From positions 1-64,000 of the forward strand of contig JBHJOI010000065.1 of the NCBI GenBank assembly GCA_050329935.1: a stretch of DNA of 64,000 nucleotides, in the 5' to 3' direction. This document shows positions 43,061 to 51,036 of the stretch, in pieces. The DNA is from CAYSFW01 sp050329935. GTDB lineage: Bacteria; Pseudomonadota; Gammaproteobacteria; UWMA-0217. A program made the translations under genes and the position numbers. The stretch's first letter is position 1. Every line of letters begins with the position of its first letter. The notes under the pieces were generated by a model that worked only from the letters and a program-made list of their open reading frames with translations, was not told the DNA's origin and did not search any database.

Positions 43061-44323
43061 CTACCCAAGATTCCCGCGACCGCGTAACAACGGCCGCAGA
43101 CTCAGTAAACCCAGAATCGGACCCGGCACGAGCAACCATGCGATCTTGGGTCCGAGCGCGGCCCAGGTTTGCGCGACCAGCACGATCGCGAGCACCGAAA
43201 TGAAAAATCCAACACTATTCAAAAACGACAACGCGCTCGCGACCGCCTCCGGTGGCGCGTGCCGCGACGCCAGCGCGGAGAACTGCGCCGAGTCCGCCAC
43301 CACCGCGAAACCCCAAATCAACAGCAGTACCAACAACGACTCAACCGGCAGAAATTGCAGCGCCGGATAGAACATGCACATCAAGCCCGATGCCGCGAGC
43401 GCCGCCGCCGACCGCGCACTCCCCCAGCGCCGACTCAGTCGCCCGACGATCACGCAACCCAAACCGCCAATACCGATCACCGCGAACGACACCCAGGACA
43501 CCCGTGCGCCAATATTTGGCCCAGACAACAAGCCGCCCACCAGCAACGGCACCATCATCCAAAAGGCGTAGAGCTCCCACATGTGGCCGAAATAGCCAAA
43601 CGCGGCGGCGCGGTATCCGGGGCGGTGAAACGCACGCAACACCGCACCCCAACTCAGGCGCGCCGGCGCCGGCAGATGCGGACCGTCGCCCAGACGTCCG
43701 ATCAGGATCGCGCCGACCAGCGCCAGCAGCGACGCGGCGCTGACGACCCATGGCCAGGCCAGGGTCACATCGAGCGCGCGCAACAAATGCGGCGACGCAG
43801 TTCCGATCGTCAGCATCCCTACCAGCCAACCCAATGCCTCGCCACGACGCTCCGGGGCCCAGCTCACAACCAGTTTCATGCCCACCGGATAAATACCCGC
43901 CAACGCCAGGCCGGTCGCGAAACGCAACATCGCGCCACTGACCACACCCTCGGCAAGCCAGGCGAATGCGAGATTAGTCAACGCGCCGGCGATCGCACTG
44001 ACGACGAAAATGCGGCTCGCGGCGAATCGGTCCGCGAGACCCGATAGTGAAAGCAACAATGTGCCGGCGATGAAGCCCAATTGCACCGCCGCCGTAAGCC
44101 AACCGATACCGCCAGCGGCCAGTCCCCAGGCCGCCGTGAGATGCGTGCCCGCACCATTGGCACTGAACCACAACGACGTACCCAGGAGTTGCGCGATGAC
44201 GATGGTCGCAACGGCGAACCGACTCTGACGGCGAACCGACTCTGACGGCGAGCCGGCGGAAGACCGGCATTCACGCGACCTTCGGCTCGCGTACCCCGGC
44301 CGCCCACCAGATTCGGCACGCAC
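43061..44323 (-). CDS. MFS transporter with disturbed 5' end
   Basis: A 12-helix major facilitator protein. The conserved part begins at about 44240 with RFAVATIVIAQLLGTSLWF and includes GLADRFAASRIF (loop 2-3) and RFATGLALAGIYPVGMKL. There is no good in-frame ATG near the conserved start. The ATG right after the hypD stop (44270) is out of frame with the rest, and a 2.4-copy 17-bp repeat lies between them. The coordinate given uses an in-frame GTG at 44323 that overlaps hypD by 53 bases; this is a compromise. The gene may be frameshifted, phase-variable, or started at a rare codon. Substrate unknown. Confidence 0.7.
   Translation of the reverse strand: MRAESGGRPGYASRRSRECRSSAGSPSESVRRQSRFAVATIVIAQLLGTSLWFSANGAGTHLTAAWGLAAGGIGWLTAAVQLGFIAGTLLLSLSGLADRFAASRIFVVSAIAGALTNLAFAWLAEGVVSGAMLRFATGLALAGIYPVGMKLVVSWAPERRGEALGWLVGMLTIGTASPHLLRALDVTLAWPWVVSAASLLALVGAILIGRLGDGPHLPAPARLSWGAVLRAFHRPGYRAAAFGYFGHMWELYAFWMMVPLLVGGLLSGPNIGARVSWVSFAVIGIGGLGCVIVGRLSRRWGSARSAAALAASGLMCMFYPALQFLPVESLLVLLLIWGFAVVADSAQFSALASRHAPPEAVASALSFLNSVGFFISVLAIVLVAQTWAALGPKIAWLLVPGPILGLLSLRPLLRGRGNLG
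44211..44251. repeat. 17-bp tandem repeat, 2.4 copies
   Basis: Unit CGAACCGACTCTGACGG at 44215-44231 and 44232-44248, with perfect period-17 matching from 44211 to 44251. It lies between the hypD stop and the conserved start of the MFS gene. Since 17 is not a multiple of three, each copy gained or lost changes the reading frame. Confidence 0.95.
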
Positions 44324-45371
44324 CTTCGTCAGAGACCATGCAAGGACCAATCGGATGTCGGGGGGTGCAAGCGCGACCGTACAACCCGCAGGCATTTGGA
44401 TAAATCCTGCCAAGCACCACGCGTGCGCAATCGCAACCCGGCGGCATCTCGCCGGCACGCTTGCGGGAGGCATCTTCGTAGCTCGGAAAGACGCGCCGGG
44501 CATCACGCGCGGCCAAGGCCTCGCGCAACGCATAGCCGGATTGCGGAATCGCACCGATGCCACGCCAATTGGCATCGTAGACCTCGAACACCTGTTCGAG
44601 CTGGCGTTGCGCCGCCGGATTGCCGCCCTCGCGGACGACCTCGCGGTAGCAGTTATCGAGAAACGGGCGCTGCTCCAGCCACTGCCGCAGCACGGAGTAC
44701 GTCGCCGCGAGCAGGCTCTCCGACGTAAAGCCGGCGACCGCCGCGGGCATACGATGCCGCTCGACCACGAACGCCCACTCGGCCGGCCCCATGACGGTTG
44801 CGACATGCCCGGGTGCGATCAAGCAATCGAAGCCCGCTTGCTCCGACTCCAGCAACATTTTCACGGCCGGCCAGGTCTTGCGACCCGACAACAGCAAATA
44901 CAAGTTGTCCGGCACACCCTGCGCGAGCATCGCGGCCACCGGCGCGGTGGTGGTCTCGAATCCCGCGGCGAAAAAAACAACCTTGCGCGCGGGGTTGTCG
45001 CGCGCGATCTTCACCGCCTCGGTCGGCGAAGCGATCGGTCGAATATCGGCACCGGCGGCGCTGGCTTCGACCAACGAACGCGGATCTTTCCTAGGCCCAT
45101 TGACCGGCACCCGCAACATATCGCCAAAGGCCACGAGAACGACCGATTCATGCAGCGCGAGCTGAATCGCCTGATGGATATCCTCTTCTGGACAGACGCA
45201 CACCGGACACCCCGGACCGGGAATCAGCTCGATTTGCGGCGGCAACGCCCCGCGTAATCCGGCCATGGTGATTGAACGTTCGTGGCCGCCGCAAACGTTC
45301 ATGATCTTGATCCGTTCCGGCAACGGCAAGGCGCGGATACGATCCAGCCACTGTTTCGCGGGTGCCGTCAT
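44271..45371 (-). CDS. hypD: Hydrogenase maturation protein HypD
   Basis: Scaffold on which the Fe(CN)2CO unit of the [NiFe] centre is built with HypC. It is 366 residues long with family motifs MNVCGGHERSI, GPGCPVCVCPEEDI, VFFAAGFETTTAP, and a C-terminal [4Fe-4S] site (cysteines around GCDCARVVLG and NACGLYGRACTPRHPIGPC). It starts six bases after the hypB stop. It is the last hyp gene here; hypE and hypF are not in the window. Confidence 0.96.
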   Translation of the reverse strand: MTAPAKQWLDRIRALPLPERIKIMNVCGGHERSITMAGLRGALPPQIELIPGPGCPVCVCPEEDIHQAIQLALHESVVLVAFGDMLRVPVNGPRKDPRSLVEASAAGADIRPIASPTEAVKIARDNPARKVVFFAAGFETTTAPVAAMLAQGVPDNLYLLLSGRKTWPAVKMLLESEQAGFDCLIAPGHVATVMGPAEWAFVVERHRMPAAVAGFTSESLLAATYSVLRQWLEQRPFLDNCYREVVREGGNPAAQRQLEQVFEVYDANWRGIGAIPQSGYALREALAARDARRVFPSYEDASRKRAGEMPPGCDCARVVLGRIYPNACGLYGRACTPRHPIGPCMVSDEGACRIWWAAGVREPKVA

Positions 45372-45377
45372 GCCCGA

Positions 45378-46259
45378 TCAACCGTGCGTGTGCGGGTGGT
45401 GATGCGTGTGTACGTGGTGGGCATGCCCATGATGATGATCGGGCTCGCCGCCATGCAGGCGCGCGCCATCCGGCTGTACCGCGGGCCGTGCGGTTTTGCC
45501 CTGCGCCAGACGGTCGCGTTGCGCGCTAAGTTCGGCACGTAGCCAATCGAGCCAGGGCACGAGACCCGTCCCCCTACGGGCGGAGAGTTGAACCACCAGA
45601 GCCGGATTCGCAAGCTCGCGTAGATGTCGTTCGGACTTCACCGGATCGAAATCATCCAACACCGCTAGCAAATCGCATTTGGTTAGCAGCATTAAATCAG
45701 CCGCGCGAAACATCACCGGATATTTCGCCGGTTTGTCATCACCCTCGGTGACCGATAGCAGGGTCACGTTGCGATGATGACCGAGATCGAAGCTCGCCGG
45801 GCAAACCAGATTGCCGACATTTTCGATAAATACCAGATCGACACCCTCGAGCGGAAGATGATGCAGCGCCTCGTGCACCATGTGCGCATCGAGATGGCAC
45901 GCCGTGCCGGTCGCGATCTGCACCGCCGGCACCCCTTTCGCGCGGACCCGTTCGGCGTCGTTCTCGGTTTCCAGATCGCCCTCGATCACGGCGATTTTAA
46001 ACTCGGCGCCCAGCGCGTCGATCGTCGCCTCTAGCAGCGCGGTCTTGCCGGAGCCGGGCGACGACATCAGATTGATCGCAAGAATGCCGCGACTGTCGAA
46101 ATGCGCGCGGTTATGAGCGGCCTGGTGATCGTTTTCATGCAGCAGGTTTTGCAGCACCGTCACCGCCGCTTTGCCGTCCTCGGTCCGCGCCAGCTTCCCG
46201 TCCGCTCGCACCAGATGCGCGTTGCCGGGGGTGATATTGCAGCCGCAGGTATCACACAT
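45378..46259 (-). CDS. hypB: Hydrogenase nickel-insertion GTPase HypB with C-terminal His tail
   Basis: GTPase that delivers nickel to the hydrogenase large subunit with HypA. The N-terminal metal site MCDTCGC is intact. The G domain shows MSSPGSGKTALLEATI, EGDLETENDAERV and TKCDLL. The C-terminus ends in a stretch with about 13 histidines (PDHHHGHAHHVHTHHHPHTH). In most HypB proteins a His-rich stretch lies near the N-terminus, so the position is unusual; it should store nickel or other metals. It is 293 residues long and the start overlaps hypA by 8 bases. Confidence 0.95.
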   Translation of the reverse strand: MCDTCGCNITPGNAHLVRADGKLARTEDGKAAVTVLQNLLHENDHQAAHNRAHFDSRGILAINLMSSPGSGKTALLEATIDALGAEFKIAVIEGDLETENDAERVRAKGVPAVQIATGTACHLDAHMVHEALHHLPLEGVDLVFIENVGNLVCPASFDLGHHRNVTLLSVTEGDDKPAKYPVMFRAADLMLLTKCDLLAVLDDFDPVKSERHLRELANPALVVQLSARRGTGLVPWLDWLRAELSAQRDRLAQGKTARPAVQPDGARLHGGEPDHHHGHAHHVHTHHHPHTHG

Positions 46260-46617
46260 GCTCGGATTCCTCTTGTAGTTCCAGCTCGACGCTCGCAAGC
46301 AGCAGTTCGTCACCGCTCAGAATTTGGGTTTTCCAATCACCGCACTCGCCACACACGAGCTTGTTGATCTCGGCAGTGGTCTCGGCGCCACACGCGCGGC
46401 AACGCACCTTGATCGGCGAGACCTCCAGCGCCAGCACCGCGTCCGCCGCGATCGTGCCGGCCGTTGCGAGCGGGAACGCGTGGGCAAGCAGCGCTGGCTC
46501 CACCCCCGCCAAGGGTCCGAGCAGCACCTTGATCAAGCCGACGCCACGCGCCCGCCGGTCGGCGGCGATACGTTCAACCTGGTCTACGATGGCTTGGCAG
46601 ATGGACAACTCATGCAT
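46252..46617 (-). CDS. hypA: Hydrogenase maturation nickel metallochaperone HypA
   Basis: Binds nickel with the N-terminal MHEL motif and zinc with two CxxC pairs (CRACG and CGECG). It hands nickel to the large subunit together with HypB. It is 121 residues from the ATG at 46617, which begins MHELSICQAIVDQV. It overlaps hypC upstream and hypB downstream by 8 bases each, so the three are translated as a unit. Confidence 0.95.
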   Translation of the reverse strand: MHELSICQAIVDQVERIAADRRARGVGLIKVLLGPLAGVEPALLAHAFPLATAGTIAADAVLALEVSPIKVRCRACGAETTAEINKLVCGECGDWKTQILSGDELLLASVELELQEESEHV

Positions 46618-46852
46618 CGCTACGCGCGGCCTCAAGCGCGAGCATCTCGTCGTAAAGCTCCCAGGCCGAGCGCGCCTGTTCGGGCGACATCTTCTGGATG
46701 GCGTACCCGACATGAACCATCACGTAGTCGTCGACCGCGATCGAGTCGTCCTGCAACATGAACAGACTCACCTCGCGCTGTACGCCTTTCGCCTCGCAGC
46801 GCGCGGTAAATCCGTCGATCGCTTGAATCCGCATCGGGATCGCCAGACACAT
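46610..46852 (-). CDS. hypC: Hydrogenase assembly chaperone HypC
   Basis: Small chaperone that carries the iron-cyanide-CO unit with HypD and binds the immature large subunit. The essential N-terminal cysteine is in MCLAIPMRI, and VHVGYAIQKMSPEQA is the family core. It is 80 residues long. It is the first gene of the leftward hyp unit and faces the hydrogenase operon across a 235-base control region. Confidence 0.95.
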   Translation of the reverse strand: MCLAIPMRIQAIDGFTARCEAKGVQREVSLFMLQDDSIAVDDYVMVHVGYAIQKMSPEQARSAWELYDEMLALEAARSDA

Positions 46853-46964
46853 GACCGAAAAACCCTCGATTGAAATCAGACACCCAACCCATCGTCGGCG
46901 GCGTCGGCCAAAACCCGGACAGGGTCACTTGGCTCGATCTTGTCCCAGATCACCGGCGATTCCG

Positions 46965-46978
46965 TTGACGAATGTCAA
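46965..46978. promoter_or_regulatory. FNR/FixK-type binding site between the divergent hydrogenase units
   Basis: TTGACGAATGTCAA fits the TTGA-N6-TCAA consensus of FNR/FixK regulators, and the dyad is perfect over GTTGAC-N4-GTCAAC (46964-46979). It is centred about 116 bases from the protease start and 119 from the hypC start. A -10-like TAACGT at 47001-47006 would put a rightward transcription start about 41 bases from the dyad centre, the geometry of a class II activator site. It probably activates hydrogenase genes at low oxygen (inference). Confidence 0.6.
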
Positions 46979-47087
46979 CTTGTCAGGTCTCGCGGAAGCC
47001 TAACGTATCGGCAACGAACAAACCAAAAGAGTAGAAAGTTCGCGGGGGATGGCATCGACTAACCTCGTGAGCTGGAATGTTTTTGTT

Positions 47088-47558
47088 ATGGCAAAGACTC
47101 TTATTTTGGGTATAGGAAACACCCTGCTGTCCGACGAAGGCGCGGGCGTTCGAGTCGTCCGGATTCTTGCCGACGAACACACCAATCACCCCGAGTTCGA
47201 GTTTCTCGATGGCGGGACCTTGAGCTTCACCCTCGCCGGACCGGTTGGCGACGCCGAGCACTTGATCGTGGTCGACACCGCCGATCTCAGCGCCGAGCCA
47301 GGCACCGTGCGCGTATTCCGCGATGGCGCGATGGACGACTTCATTGGCCGCGGCGGCAAACGCAGCGTGCACGAGGTCGGACTGGAAGACGTTCTGACCA
47401 TCGCCCGCCTCGAAGGTCGGTTGCCCGCGCGCCGCGCATTGGTCGGCATACAACCTCAGACACTCGATTGGGGCGAGGAACTCACACCGCCGGTGGCCGC
47501 GGCGGTCATCGCCGCCTGTGACGAAGTTCGGCAACTTCTGGGGCAGTGGCGAGCATGA
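47088..47558 (+). CDS. hynD: Hydrogenase maturation endopeptidase (HyaD/HupD family)
   Basis: Removes the C-terminal extension of the large subunit after nickel insertion. It is 156 residues long. The family start ILGIGNTLLSDEGAGVRVV contains the nickel-sensing Glu16/Asp-type acid, and VDTADLSAEPG and SVHEVGLEDVL hold the second Asp and the His. The start ATG at 47088 is set by the family N-terminus. The target is the HynL end 15 residues beyond the DPCIACAVH motif. The stop overlaps the next gene (ATGA). Confidence 0.93.
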   Translation: MAKTLILGIGNTLLSDEGAGVRVVRILADEHTNHPEFEFLDGGTLSFTLAGPVGDAEHLIVVDTADLSAEPGTVRVFRDGAMDDFIGRGGKRSVHEVGLEDVLTIARLEGRLPARRALVGIQPQTLDWGEELTPPVAAAVIAACDEVRQLLGQWRA

Positions 47559-47998
47559 GCGGACTTACCGATATCCCGATTAGGCTTGAAATCGGCGAAC
47601 CGTCGAACACCGAGCCGAGCGGCCTGATCCACGCACTGGCGCAAGAAATCATCGACGCGCTCGCGAGTCACGCGCAACGCGCCGACAACCATCTGATCGA
47701 CCTGCGGGGATTACCGCTTGGCCAACATGACCTTGATGCGTTGCAGGCCCTGCTCGGCATCGGCGAGGTACGCGCGACGCTGGACATTTCCGGCCCCAGC
47801 GAGATCTGGGAAACCGCCTACGCCGGCGTTTGGTGGGTCAGGCACCGCGCCCGCGAGGACAACGTGATCGCGGAATATCTGGAGGTGGGCGCCATTCCGT
47901 CCATTCTCAGGAGCCATCCCGACGACATGCGCGACGCGGCGGTGCGGCTGGCGGCGCAGTTGAATGAAGCCAATCTCTCGGTCACTACGAGGAGCTGA
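47555..47998 (+). CDS. Short HupH/HyaF-like hydrogenase formation protein
   Basis: A 147-residue protein that resembles only the C-terminal HupH_C domain. The segment SEIWETAYAGVWWVRHRARED and EYLEVGAIPSILRSHPDDM are its clearest marks. HupH/HyaF proteins are usually about 280 residues with two such parts and assist assembly of the small-subunit clusters or the complex. This one is therefore a single-domain form. It is coupled to the protease gene upstream and ends five bases before the small-subunit gene. Confidence 0.85.
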   Translation: MSGLTDIPIRLEIGEPSNTEPSGLIHALAQEIIDALASHAQRADNHLIDLRGLPLGQHDLDALQALLGIGEVRATLDISGPSEIWETAYAGVWWVRHRAREDNVIAEYLEVGAIPSILRSHPDDMRDAAVRLAAQLNEANLSVTTRS

Positions 47999-48003
47999 TC
48001 GAT

Positions 48004-49098
48004 ATGTCCAACACCACTGAAACCCTCGGCGAAGTCCTGCTGCAACGCGGTGTCAGTCGCCGGACCTTCCTTAAATTCTGCGCCGGGCTCGCGACGACGA
48101 TGGCGCTGCCGGTCTCGATGGCGCCCGCCATCGCCGAGGCCCTCGCCAAAGTGAAACGGCAGTCGGTGATCTGGATGTCGTTCCAGGAATGCACCGGTTG
48201 CACCGAGTCGCTGACGCGGTCGCATTCGCCGTCGCTGGAAGGCCTGATCTTCGACATCATCTCGCTCGATTATCACCACACGCTGCAGGCGGCATCCGGC
48301 GACGCCGCCGAGCACGCGCGCGAGGAGGCGATGAAGGAACACGACGGCAAGTACCTGCTGATCGTGGACGGCTCGATTCCACTCGGCAATCCAGGCTTCT
48401 CGACTATCGCCGGCATCGACAACAAGGAGATGTTGCTCGATACCGCCAAAGGCGCGGCAGCGATCGTCGCGGTCGGGACCTGCGCGGCGTATGGCGGCAT
48501 ACCCAAGGCGAATCCGAACCCGACCGGCGCGGTCGCGGTGTCCGACCTGATCAAGAACAAGCCGATCATCAACGTGCCCGGCTGCCCGCCGATTCCGGTC
48601 GTCATCACCGGCGTGCTGGCGCAATTCCTGACCTTCGGCACGTTGCCGGAACTGGATTCGCTCGGCCGGCCGAAGGCGTTTTTCGGTCAAAACATTCATG
48701 ATCGCTGCTACCGCCGGCCATTCTACGAGCGCGGCCAGTTCGCCGACACCTTCGACGATGCGGGCGCGAAAGCCGGCTGGTGTCTATTCAAGCTCGGCTG
48801 CAAGGGGCCGGTGACCTACAACGCCTGCGCCACCGCGAAGTGGAACTCGGGCGTCAGTTGGCCGGTCGAGTCCGGCCACGGCTGCCTCGGCTGCTCCGAA
48901 CCCAACTTCTGGGACATGGGCAGTTTCTACCAGGCCGTTTCGGTACCGACTTCGGATATCGGCACGGTCGCGACTTACGCGGTGGCCGCCGGCGCGGCGA
49001 TCGGCGTGGCCGCGGGTGCGCTCAATCAGAAGCGCAAACGCGACGCCGCGCGGACGCACGAGAAGGTCACCGTCGACGATTTGAGCAAAGAGGGTTAG
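48004..49098 (+). CDS. hynS: [NiFe] hydrogenase small subunit (Isp-associated, group 1)
   Basis: Electron-transfer subunit with three Fe-S clusters, exported as a heterodimer by Tat. The signal has SRRTFLKFCAGLA (residues 18-30). Cluster ligands are visible in ECTGCTES, VGTCAAYGG, GCPPIP, HDRCYRR, CLFKLGC and GHGCLGCSEPNF. A hydrophobic C-terminal segment (TYAVAAGAAIGVAAGAL) followed by a charged tail anchors it to the membrane. It is 364 residues long. It is followed by isp1 after four bases. Confidence 0.95.
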   Translation: MSNTTETLGEVLLQRGVSRRTFLKFCAGLATTMALPVSMAPAIAEALAKVKRQSVIWMSFQECTGCTESLTRSHSPSLEGLIFDIISLDYHHTLQAASGDAAEHAREEAMKEHDGKYLLIVDGSIPLGNPGFSTIAGIDNKEMLLDTAKGAAAIVAVGTCAAYGGIPKANPNPTGAVAVSDLIKNKPIINVPGCPPIPVVITGVLAQFLTFGTLPELDSLGRPKAFFGQNIHDRCYRRPFYERGQFADTFDDAGAKAGWCLFKLGCKGPVTYNACATAKWNSGVSWPVESGHGCLGCSEPNFWDMGSFYQAVSVPTSDIGTVATYAVAAGAAIGVAAGALNQKRKRDAARTHEKVTVDDLSKEG

Positions 49099-49102
49099 CG
49101 TT

Positions 49103-49762
49103 ATGAGTTCCGCGGAATTCCTGAGTTGGGTTCGAGGCCCAATGTTCGACATCGCGCTGGTCATCTTCGTGATCGGCATCCTGGTCCGATTGCTGGAAAT
49201 ATATCTGCTCGGCCGCAAGCCCGATCTCGCGGCGGCGCGCCGTGACGGTATCGCCGATGGCTTCAAGACCGTTGGCAGGCGCTTCCTGTTCAACCTCGAC
49301 ATGATCAAGCGAAACCCGGTGACCGTGTTGGCCGGCTATGTATTCCACATCGGGTTGCTGGTTGCGATCTTCCTGCTCGCGCCGCATATCGAAGTGTTCC
49401 GCGCATTGTTCGGCTTCGGCTGGCCGGCGCTGCCAACACCGATCGTGGACTTCCTGACCGCGCTCGCGATCATTGCCCTGCTCGTCCTTCTGTGGCATCG
49501 GTTGACCGATCCGGTCAAACGCCTGCTGTCGACCGGCGAAGACTATCTGGTGTGGGCCTTGACCTTGATTCCGCTGCTGACCGGTTATCTCGCCTATCAC
49601 CACCTGTTTTTCAACTACACGGCGATGCTCGGCCTGCATATCCTGAGCGTCGAGCTGCTTTTAATCGTGTTCCCATTCACCAAGCTGAGCCACGCCTTCA
49701 CGCTATTCATCTCCCGTTGGTACACCGGCATGATGGCAGGCCGTAAAGGAGTCGAGATATGA
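49103..49762 (+). CDS. isp1: Isp1, NarI/DsrM-like cytochrome b membrane subunit
   Basis: A 219-residue protein with about five membrane segments (residues 17-36, 72-94, 110-130, 148-168, 175-195). Conserved histidines that could bind haem b lie in YVFHIGLL, LWHRLT, YHHLF and GLHIL. It belongs to the NarI-like/DsrM family and links hydrogenase to the quinone pool. Gene order small subunit-isp1-isp2-(x)-large subunit is that of the Isp-type hydrogenases of purple sulfur and other bacteria. It overlaps isp2 by four bases (ATGA). Confidence 0.93.
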   Translation: MSSAEFLSWVRGPMFDIALVIFVIGILVRLLEIYLLGRKPDLAAARRDGIADGFKTVGRRFLFNLDMIKRNPVTVLAGYVFHIGLLVAIFLLAPHIEVFRALFGFGWPALPTPIVDFLTALAIIALLVLLWHRLTDPVKRLLSTGEDYLVWALTLIPLLTGYLAYHHLFFNYTAMLGLHILSVELLLIVFPFTKLSHAFTLFISRWYTGMMAGRKGVEI

Positions 49763-51027
49763 GCAAAGCCACCCTGGAACGCGGGCTCAACGCCCTCCGC
49801 GAGCGGCTTGACACTCCGATCGCCTCCTATTTTTCGAGCTGCGTGCACTGCGGTATGTGTGCTGACGCCTGCCTGTTCTTCACTGAAACGCAGGACCCGA
49901 AATACACCCCGATCCGCAAACTTGAGCCGATGCGACGACTGTGGGAACAGGAATTCACCCTGTTCGGACGCCTCAAGAAACTCGTCGGCTTGAGCAAATC
50001 GGTCACGGATGAAGAACTCGAGGAATGGAAGGAACTGATCTACAACAGCTGCACGCTCTGCGGTCGCTGCTCGTTGGTCTGCCCGGTGGGCAACGACCTA
50101 GTCTATATGATCCGGCGCATCCGCGAGGGCATGTCGGCCTCGGGCCACGCGCCCGAAGGATTGATCGGCGCCGCGACCCGCACGGTCAAGATCGGGAGCC
50201 CGATGGGCGTCCGATTCCCCGCGGTGCAGGCGCAGATCAAACACGTCGAGAAGGCCGAGGGCATTCCGATCCCGGTCGATCAGGAAGGCGCCGAATTCAT
50301 GGTGCTGCTGTCGTCGATGGAGATCATGAACTTTCCGGAATACCTCGGCGCGGTCGCCAAGATCATGCACGCGGCCGGCAAGACCTGGACCCTTGCCTCG
50401 GATGCGTTCGAGGCCACTAACGCGGGCATTCAGATCGGCGCCAGCGATATCGCGAAGGAGATCGTCAGCCGCATCGTCAATGCCGCCGAACGCCTCAAGG
50501 TCAAGACCGTAGTCAGCCCCGAGTGCGGTCATGCCTACTCCGCGATCCGTTGGGAAGGGCCGAACCTGATGGGCAAGCGCTTCGGCTTCGAGGTCAAACA
50601 CATCCTGGAGGTCCTGGATGAGTTCCGGTCCACCGGTCTGTTGAAAACCGAGGGCTTCGAGAGTGAACGGATGACATTCCACGATCCGTGCCAGCTGGTC
50701 CGCCGCGGCGGCGTGCTCGAACAGCCCCGCAATCTGATGAACATGGTCGCCAACAACTGGGTCGAGATGCCCGATCACGGCAAACAGAACTGGTGCTGTG
50801 GCGCGGGCGGCGGCGTCAGCGCGAACGAGGAAGCAGAGGAACTCAAACTCATCGCATTCAAGAAAAAACTCTCGCAATTGGAATCGGTCAAGGTGAAAAC
50901 GCTGGTCACGGCTTGTGCCAACTGCCGCATCCAGCTCGAGGAAGGGCTCGAGCATTACGAAGTCGACCTACCGGTCGTCGGGCTCACCGAAATGCTGGCT
51001 GAACACTTGGTCGAGAGTAGGAAATAG
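49759..51027 (+). CDS. isp2: Isp2, HdrD-like iron-sulfur protein
   Basis: A 422-residue cytoplasmic protein resembling heterodisulfide reductase subunit D and DsrK. Two [4Fe-4S] motifs are CVHCGMCADAC (near residue 30) and CTLCGRCSLVC (near 100). The C-terminal cysteine-rich (CCG) region has PECGHAY, HDPCQL, NWCCGAGGG and ACANC, suited to a noncubane cluster. It probably works with Isp1 to move electrons between the membrane and a thiol/disulfide or another partner; the partner is unknown. Confidence 0.94.
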   Translation: MSKATLERGLNALRERLDTPIASYFSSCVHCGMCADACLFFTETQDPKYTPIRKLEPMRRLWEQEFTLFGRLKKLVGLSKSVTDEELEEWKELIYNSCTLCGRCSLVCPVGNDLVYMIRRIREGMSASGHAPEGLIGAATRTVKIGSPMGVRFPAVQAQIKHVEKAEGIPIPVDQEGAEFMVLLSSMEIMNFPEYLGAVAKIMHAAGKTWTLASDAFEATNAGIQIGASDIAKEIVSRIVNAAERLKVKTVVSPECGHAYSAIRWEGPNLMGKRFGFEVKHILEVLDEFRSTGLLKTEGFESERMTFHDPCQLVRRGGVLEQPRNLMNMVANNWVEMPDHGKQNWCCGAGGGVSANEEAEELKLIAFKKKLSQLESVKVKTLVTACANCRIQLEEGLEHYEVDLPVVGLTEMLAEHLVESRK

Positions 51028-51036
51028 GGGATTGCC

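Noticed and set aside
43169..45257. Two plus-strand frames of about 300 codons opposite the MFS and hypD genes
   Set aside because: Arg/His/Gln-rich antisense shadows of well-identified proteins.
46929..46945. Sigma54-like TGGCTCGATCTTGTC upstream of the hydrogenase operon
   Set aside because: The GG is right, but the GC 10 bases later is missing, so the core sigma54 rule fails.
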